Assembly (NCBI GenBank): GCA_028283825.1
Contig: JAPWJW010000003.1
Coordinates: 868,001-932,000, forward strand
DNA length: 64,000 nucleotides
Direction of reading: 5' to 3'
Source of the DNA: Azospirillaceae bacterium
GTDB lineage: Bacteria; Pseudomonadota; Alphaproteobacteria; Azospirillales; Azospirillaceae
The notes beneath the pieces were generated by a model, which saw only the letters and a program-made list of their open reading frames with translations, was not told where the DNA came from and did no database searches. A program made the position numbers and the translations under genes. This document shows, one piece after another, positions 59,964 to 64,000 of this stretch (position 1 is the stretch's first letter; each line of letters opens with the position of its first letter).

Positions 59964-61553
59964 ATGCGTGTCAGCACTCCGTTCCACCTCAGCCGTCGCG
60001 CCTTCCTGGCCTCCACGGCCGTCACCGCCGGCCTGTCGGCTCTGCCGTTCCGGCCGGCGCGCGCCGCCGCCAAGTATCGGCGCTACAACGTCGCCAGCGC
60101 TGAGGGGCAGAAGGCGCTGGCCAGCTACGCCAAGGGGGTGGAGGCCATGCTGAACCTGCCGGCGGACAGCCCGCAGAACTGGTTCCGCAATGCCTTCATC
60201 CACCTGCTGGACTGCCCGCACGGCAACTGGTGGTTCTTCGTCTGGCACCGGGGCTACCTGGGCTATTTCGAACAGACCATCCGCACGCTGAGCAAGGACG
60301 ACACCTTCGCCCTGCCCTATTGGGACTGGACACAGTCGCCGCAGATTCCGGCCGGCATGTTCGACGGCGTGCTGGACCCGACCTTCAAGGCGTATGAGCC
60401 CTATACCGGCACGTTCGACGCCTTCAGCGGCTTCATCAAGCCGACCATGGAAAAGTACTGGGCGTCGCTGTCGACCGCGCAGCAGGCGCAACAGCGCGCC
60501 CGCGGCAACAAGACCTTCCAGGATTTCTGGAACATGGTGACCGGCAACGGCGTCGCGGGCGACGAGGCCTTCGCCGTCACCGCCAGGGCCCGTTACCTGT
60601 CGCGCGACAACCCCAAGCTGGACGCCGACACGACCAAGGCGGTGTCGCCGGACACGGTCCGCGACGGCCTGGCCGTCACCGACTTCTACAATGAGGACGT
60701 GACCAAAAGCTTCACCAGTTCCAAGACCACCTCACACAACTCGCCGCCGGCCAAATTCTCCATCCTGGAGCATTACCCCCACAATCTGGTGCACAACTGC
60801 ATCGGCGGTGTCGGCCCGTGGGATAACGGCCCCTATGGCAACATGACCAACTTCCTGTCGCCGGTGGACCCCATCTTCTTCCTGCACCACGCCAACATGG
60901 ATCGGCTGTGGGATGTGTGGACCAACAAACAGCAGGCCGCCGGCTTGCCCATCCTGCCCCCGGCGGACCTTCTGGCCACCCTGTCGAAGCAGCCCTTCCT
61001 GTTTTATGTCGATGGCGGCGGCAACTACGTCGGCGACAGTAGCAAGGCGGGCGATTACCTCAGCACCGACCGCTTCGGTTATGATTATGAGCCGGGCTTC
61101 GGTTCGGACATCAAAGCGGGCACGGCGGTGGCGTCCAACGCGGTGCCTCGGACCTTCAAGGGTAGCCTGAAGAACAAGGCCGTCACCCTGGCCCTGCCGC
61201 ACGCGGCGGTGGAGAACCACCAGGCCGCCCCCCTGGCCCGCCTGGTGGCGGAGATCACCGTGGCGCGGCCTGACAAGGGCGGGCGGGAATTCACCGTGCT
61301 GGTCAACGCCCCGCCAGGCGTGACGGAGGCCGCACCCGACAGCCCTTATTACGGCGGCATCATCGCCTTCTTCGGGCCGGCGATGCCGGGCATGGCCATG
61401 GACATGACCTTCACCGTGCCCCTGCCCAAGACGCTACAGGCCTTCACCCAGTTGGGGGCCGGCAACGCCGACCTGAACATCCGGCTGGTTCCGGCCCACG
61501 GCAAGGCCGGCCCCGTCCCCACCCTCAAGGCCCTGACCGTCAAGTCGCTGTGA
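59964..61553 (+). CDS. Exported tyrosinase/polyphenol oxidase
   Basis: A 529-residue type 3 copper enzyme. Tat signal (SRRAFLASTAVTAGLSALPF). CuA ligands in NAFIHLLDCPHGN and FFVWHRGYLGYFE, and CuB in HYPHNLVHNCIGG and FFLHHANMDRLWDVW. Cys in HLLDCPH sits near a CuA His, as in enzymes with a Cys-His thioether. A C-terminal beta domain (about 390-525) may shield the active site, as in latent polyphenol oxidases. Oxidises phenols to quinones. Start has AAGGGG upstream. Followed after four bases by a small secreted gene. Confidence 0.93.
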   Translation: MRVSTPFHLSRRAFLASTAVTAGLSALPFRPARAAAKYRRYNVASAEGQKALASYAKGVEAMLNLPADSPQNWFRNAFIHLLDCPHGNWWFFVWHRGYLGYFEQTIRTLSKDDTFALPYWDWTQSPQIPAGMFDGVLDPTFKAYEPYTGTFDAFSGFIKPTMEKYWASLSTAQQAQQRARGNKTFQDFWNMVTGNGVAGDEAFAVTARARYLSRDNPKLDADTTKAVSPDTVRDGLAVTDFYNEDVTKSFTSSKTTSHNSPPAKFSILEHYPHNLVHNCIGGVGPWDNGPYGNMTNFLSPVDPIFFLHHANMDRLWDVWTNKQQAAGLPILPPADLLATLSKQPFLFYVDGGGNYVGDSSKAGDYLSTDRFGYDYEPGFGSDIKAGTAVASNAVPRTFKGSLKNKAVTLALPHAAVENHQAAPLARLVAEITVARPDKGGREFTVLVNAPPGVTEAAPDSPYYGGIIAFFGPAMPGMAMDMTFTVPLPKTLQAFTQLGAGNADLNIRLVPAHGKAGPVPTLKALTVKSL

Positions 61554-61557
61554 CCCC

Positions 61558-62028
61558 ATGCGCCGGATCGCCGTTTGCCTCACCCTGCTCACCCTCGCCC
61601 AACTGGCGTGCGGCCTGGTCCTGATCCGGGAGGGGGCGGCGGCTGATCCGATGACGGATGACGACACGGGCCGGGACAACGCGGCAAGCGGCGGCGCGCG
61701 GGAAATCACCCTGACGCTGCCGCATCCGCCGACGGCGGGGGAGCGGGTATGGCTGCTGGTCCGCCTGGGCCCCGTCCAGCACGGGCAGGTGATCCAGGTC
61801 TCCACCCCCGCAGGGCGACGATTGGGTGTCGTTTCACCCTTCGGCGTCCGCGCGGGCCAGGACGCCGGGACCTATCCCCTGCCCCTGCCCGGCGACGCCG
61901 TGGAGGGGCAGCACCTGACCCTGCGCCTGGCGATCACCCAGGGCAATGGTCCGCCCCGGGCCCCGACGCTGGCCGAGGTGCCGGAGGTCAGCCTGACCGT
62001 CAGCCAGACACCGCCGCAGCCGGGATGA
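61558..62028 (+). CDS. Small secreted protein coupled to tyrosinase
   Basis: A 156-residue protein with a hydrophobic signal (residues 3-22) and a mature beta-rich domain (REITLTLPHPPTAGERVWLL, GQVIQVSTPAGRRLGVVSPF, GQHLTLRLAITQGNG). Four bases after tyrosinase, so surely co-transcribed. It has few His or Cys, so a MelC1-type copper donor is unlikely on sequence. A stabilising or substrate-access partner is possible; I do not recognise the family. Confidence 0.7.
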   Translation: MRRIAVCLTLLTLAQLACGLVLIREGAAADPMTDDDTGRDNAASGGAREITLTLPHPPTAGERVWLLVRLGPVQHGQVIQVSTPAGRRLGVVSPFGVRAGQDAGTYPLPLPGDAVEGQHLTLRLAITQGNGPPRAPTLAEVPEVSLTVSQTPPQPG

Positions 62029-62036
62029 TTTTCCAT

Positions 62037-62067
62037 GAACAAGTGTTGATATCGTCAACGCTTGTTC
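62037..62067. promoter_or_regulatory. Large inverted repeat, operator candidate for psuK-psuG
   Basis: GAACAAG-t-GTTGA-tatcg-TCAAC-g-CTTGTTC: both half-sites pair (12 of 13 bases per arm). Directly downstream of the tyrosinase operon and 43 bases before the psuK start. Fits a repressor site for the pseudouridine genes. Confidence 0.6.
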
Positions 62068-62069
62068 TA

Positions 62070-62100
62070 TACCTGGAGAGGATTACCCTCTCTCCAGGTA
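62070..62100 (+). terminator. Stem-loop in the psuK leader
   Basis: TACCTGGAGAG-gattaccct-CTCTCCAGGTA is a perfect 11-bp stem. It ends nine bases before the psuK ATG and could mask the translation start, act as a terminator for the tyrosinase operon, or be a second operator. Confidence 0.4.
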
Positions 62101-62109
62101 TTCTCCCGC

Positions 62110-63240
62110 ATGACCAACCTTGGCGATCAGGAACGCGCGGTGCTGGCCGCCATCCGGGCCAACCCCTTCGTCAGCCAGCAGGAAATGGCGGATGCCCTGG
62201 GGCTGGCCCGCTCCACCATCGCGGCGCACGTCGCCAGCCTGACGCAGAAGGGGCGCCTGCTGGGCCGTGGCTACATCCTGCCGGCGGCCGGACGGGTGGT
62301 GTGCCTGGGCGGCGCCGTGCTGGACCGCAAGTACCATGCCCCCGCCCCGCTGGTGGCCGGCACCTCCAACCCTGTCAACGGCGTGCGCAGCCCCGGCGGC
62401 GTGGCGCGCAACGTGGCGGAGAACCTGGCCCTGCTGGGCGTGCCCACCGCCTTCATCTCCCTCGTGGGGGAGGATGAGGCCGGCCGCGAAATCCTGGCCC
62501 AACTGCGCGGCCGCGGGGTGGATGTCAGCCAGGTGGCGGTGACAACGTCGGCCCCGACGGCGGAGTACGCGGCCATCCTGGGACCGGATGGCGACCTGGC
62601 CCTGGCCGCCGCCGACATGCGCATCTTCGACCTGTTCACGCCCGACCTGCTGGACCGCGCCTGGCCCCATCTGGCGGGCGCGCAGTGGGTCTTCGCCGAC
62701 TGCAACCTGCCGGCCGCGACGCTGGCGCTGCTGGTGGAGCGGGCACGCGCAACGGGTTTGAACCTGGCCATCGACGCCGTCTCCATCCCCAAGCTGGCCC
62801 GCCTGCCGCCGGACCTGACCGGCATCAGCCTGCTGTTCATGAACCTGGATGAGGCCAACGCCCTGCTGGGCCGCGCGCCCGGCGACGGGGATGGCGACGA
62901 CGCCCTGGCGGCGGCCCAGGCCCTGCGCGGCCGGGGGACGGCCGGCGCCATCGTCACCCTGGGTGCACGGGGTGTCGCGGTGGCGACGGCGGACACCGCC
63001 CTGCATCTGCCGGCGGTCGTGGTGCGGCCGGTGGACACCACCGGCGCCGGCGACGCCATGATCGCCGGCACGCTGCACCGCCTGACCGCCGGCGACGGCA
63101 TCACCGCGGCCGCGCGCATCGGCACGCTGGTCGGCGCACTGACCACCGAGACCGGCGCCAGCGTCCATCCCGGCCTGTCACCCGACCTGATCGCCGCCAA
63201 CCTGCATCGCCTGAAGGAAGCGCCCCATGTCCCCGCTTAA
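62110..63240 (+). CDS. psuK: Pseudouridine kinase (PfkB) with N-terminal HTH
   Basis: A 376-residue protein. N-terminal winged HTH (about residues 1-58; FVSQQEMADALGLARSTIAA then HVASLTQKGRLLGRGY) fused to a PfkB kinase core: VVCLGGAVLDRKYHAPAPLV, SPGGVARNVAENLALLG, and the catalytic Asp in VDTTGAGDAMIAGTLH. Phosphorylates pseudouridine to its 5'-phosphate, the substrate of PsuG encoded next. The HTH suggests the enzyme may also regulate its operon. Start ATG 62110; an upstream TTG is less likely. Confidence 0.88.
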   Translation: MTNLGDQERAVLAAIRANPFVSQQEMADALGLARSTIAAHVASLTQKGRLLGRGYILPAAGRVVCLGGAVLDRKYHAPAPLVAGTSNPVNGVRSPGGVARNVAENLALLGVPTAFISLVGEDEAGREILAQLRGRGVDVSQVAVTTSAPTAEYAAILGPDGDLALAAADMRIFDLFTPDLLDRAWPHLAGAQWVFADCNLPAATLALLVERARATGLNLAIDAVSIPKLARLPPDLTGISLLFMNLDEANALLGRAPGDGDGDDALAAAQALRGRGTAGAIVTLGARGVAVATADTALHLPAVVVRPVDTTGAGDAMIAGTLHRLTAGDGITAAARIGTLVGALTTETGASVHPGLSPDLIAANLHRLKEAPHVPA

Positions 63241-64000
63241 GCCCCGCCTCAGCCCTGAGATCGCCGACGCCCTGGCCGCCGGCCGACCGGTGGTGGCCCT
63301 GGAATCCACCATCATCACCCACGGCATGCCCTTCCCCGCCAACCTGGAGACGGCGCTGGCGGTGGAGGATGTGGTGCGGGCCAACGGCGCGGTGCCGGCC
63401 ACCATCGCCTTGATGGACGGCGAAGTGCGGGCGGGCCTGGACCGGGCCGACCTTCAGGCCCTGGCTGAGGCGAAGGGCGTTGTGAAAGCATCCAGCCGCG
63501 ACCTGGCGGCCGTGATGGTGCGCCGGGGCGCCGCCGGCACCACCGTGTCGGCCACCATGCGCATCGCCGACCTGGCCGGCATTCCCCTGTTCGCCACCGG
63601 CGGCGTGGGGGGCGTGCACCGGGGGGCGGAGACCACGTTCGACATCTCCGCCGACCTGACGGAACTGGGCCGCACGCCCACCACCGTGGTCTGCGCCGGG
63701 GTGAAGTCCATCCTGGACATCCCCAAGACCCTGGAGTTCCTGGAAACCCAACGGGTGCCGGTCATCGCCTTTGGTGCCGACGACTTCCCCGCCTTCTTCA
63801 CCCGCTCCAGCGGCCACAAGGCCGACCACCGCCTGGACAGCGCGGATGAGATCGCCCAGGCCATGCGCCTGCACCAGGCGTTGGGCTGCGGCACCGGCAT
63901 CATGATCGCCAACCCCATCCCGGAAGCCGACGCCCTGGACCCCGCCTTCATCGACGGCACCATCCAGGACGCGGTGGCGGAGGCTGAGGCGCGCGGCATC
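63227..64000 (+). CDS. psuG: Pseudouridine-5'-phosphate glycosidase, 3' truncated
   Basis: First 258 codons of PsuG, which splits pseudouridine 5'-phosphate to uracil and ribose 5-phosphate. Signatures: ALESTIITHGMPFPANLETA, the Lys region ASSRDLAAVMVRRGAAGTTV, ATGGVGGVHRGAE and VVCAGVKSILDIPKTLEFL. Overlaps psuK by 14 bases with AAGGAAG before the ATG, so translation is coupled. The stop lies beyond the window. Confidence 0.95.
   Translation, partial: MSPLKPRLSPEIADALAAGRPVVALESTIITHGMPFPANLETALAVEDVVRANGAVPATIALMDGEVRAGLDRADLQALAEAKGVVKASSRDLAAVMVRRGAAGTTVSATMRIADLAGIPLFATGGVGGVHRGAETTFDISADLTELGRTPTTVVCAGVKSILDIPKTLEFLETQRVPVIAFGADDFPAFFTRSSGHKADHRLDSADEIAQAMRLHQALGCGTGIMIANPIPEADALDPAFIDGTIQDAVAEAEARGI

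Overview
The window is a high-GC chromosomal segment of an alphaproteobacterium, most likely in the Rhodospirillales/Azospirillaceae (Azospirillum, Nitrospirillum or Niveispirillum type). The reasons are a cckA-recA neighbourhood, flagellar operons with MotE, DUF6468 and CheZ-family genes, RpoN-type promoter candidates in front of flagellar operons, and GTTC-N7-GTTC SOS boxes. The genus assignment is inference. I saw no tRNA, rRNA, CRISPR array, insertion sequence or prophage.

Layout. 1-1.8 kb: a truncated gene with a palindromic operator candidate, then small DUF2867, VOC and DUF2380 genes. 1.9-22.2 kb: recA, cckA and a large motility region. Leftward genes are flgB-flgC-fliE-fliQ-fliR-flhB behind a strong sigma-54 candidate at 9732. 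Rightward genes are fhlB-like, a small helical gene, fliO and fliP. A second leftward operon is fliM-DUF6468-motE-cheZ-motB-like-motB-like-TPR, with fliL upstream. 22.4-35.7 kb: amine oxidase, prfC, a DEAD-box helicase, a serine hydrolase with divergent marR, a PhoD-like pseudo-enzyme, lrgAB-like genes, a TPR-methyltransferase, a lytic transglycosylase and rlmJ. 35.8-45 kb: a second cheZ, two divergent LuxR-type regulators, an OmpA porin, a ROK kinase, an HTH protein with a disordered body, and a 64-residue membrane protein behind two SOS boxes. 45-64 kb: small accessory genes, a PRISE-like reductase, AraC plus a three-gene drug efflux operon, a VIT-VWA-DUF2135 protein, an S10 peptidase, tyrosinase with a small secreted partner, and psuK-psuG for pseudouridine breakdown, cut off at the right edge.

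How it fits together. The motility genes give the export gate (FliOPQR, FlhB), proximal rod (FlgBC, FliE), switch (FliM), stator-associated parts (two MotB-like proteins, MotE, FliL, a periplasmic TPR protein) and two CheY-P phosphatases. FliM and both CheZ proteins carry the same short CheY-binding-type peptide.

Quality warning. Three genes are broken by single-base changes, mostly in short homopolymers: recA twice with opposite sign, the TPR-methyltransferase once, and the MFS pump once. The recA SOS box is also one base short in a T run. This looks more like residual sequencing error than gene decay.

Main candidates for new biology: (i) the small membrane protein at 44659-44853 with paired LexA-box candidates; (ii) a dispersed intergenic element of about 100 bp (three copies plus a relic), always downstream of leftward genes, with compensatory changes in its stems; (iii) a MotB-like pair in which one member lacks the proton-carrying Asp, linked to MotE and a giant periplasmic TPR protein.
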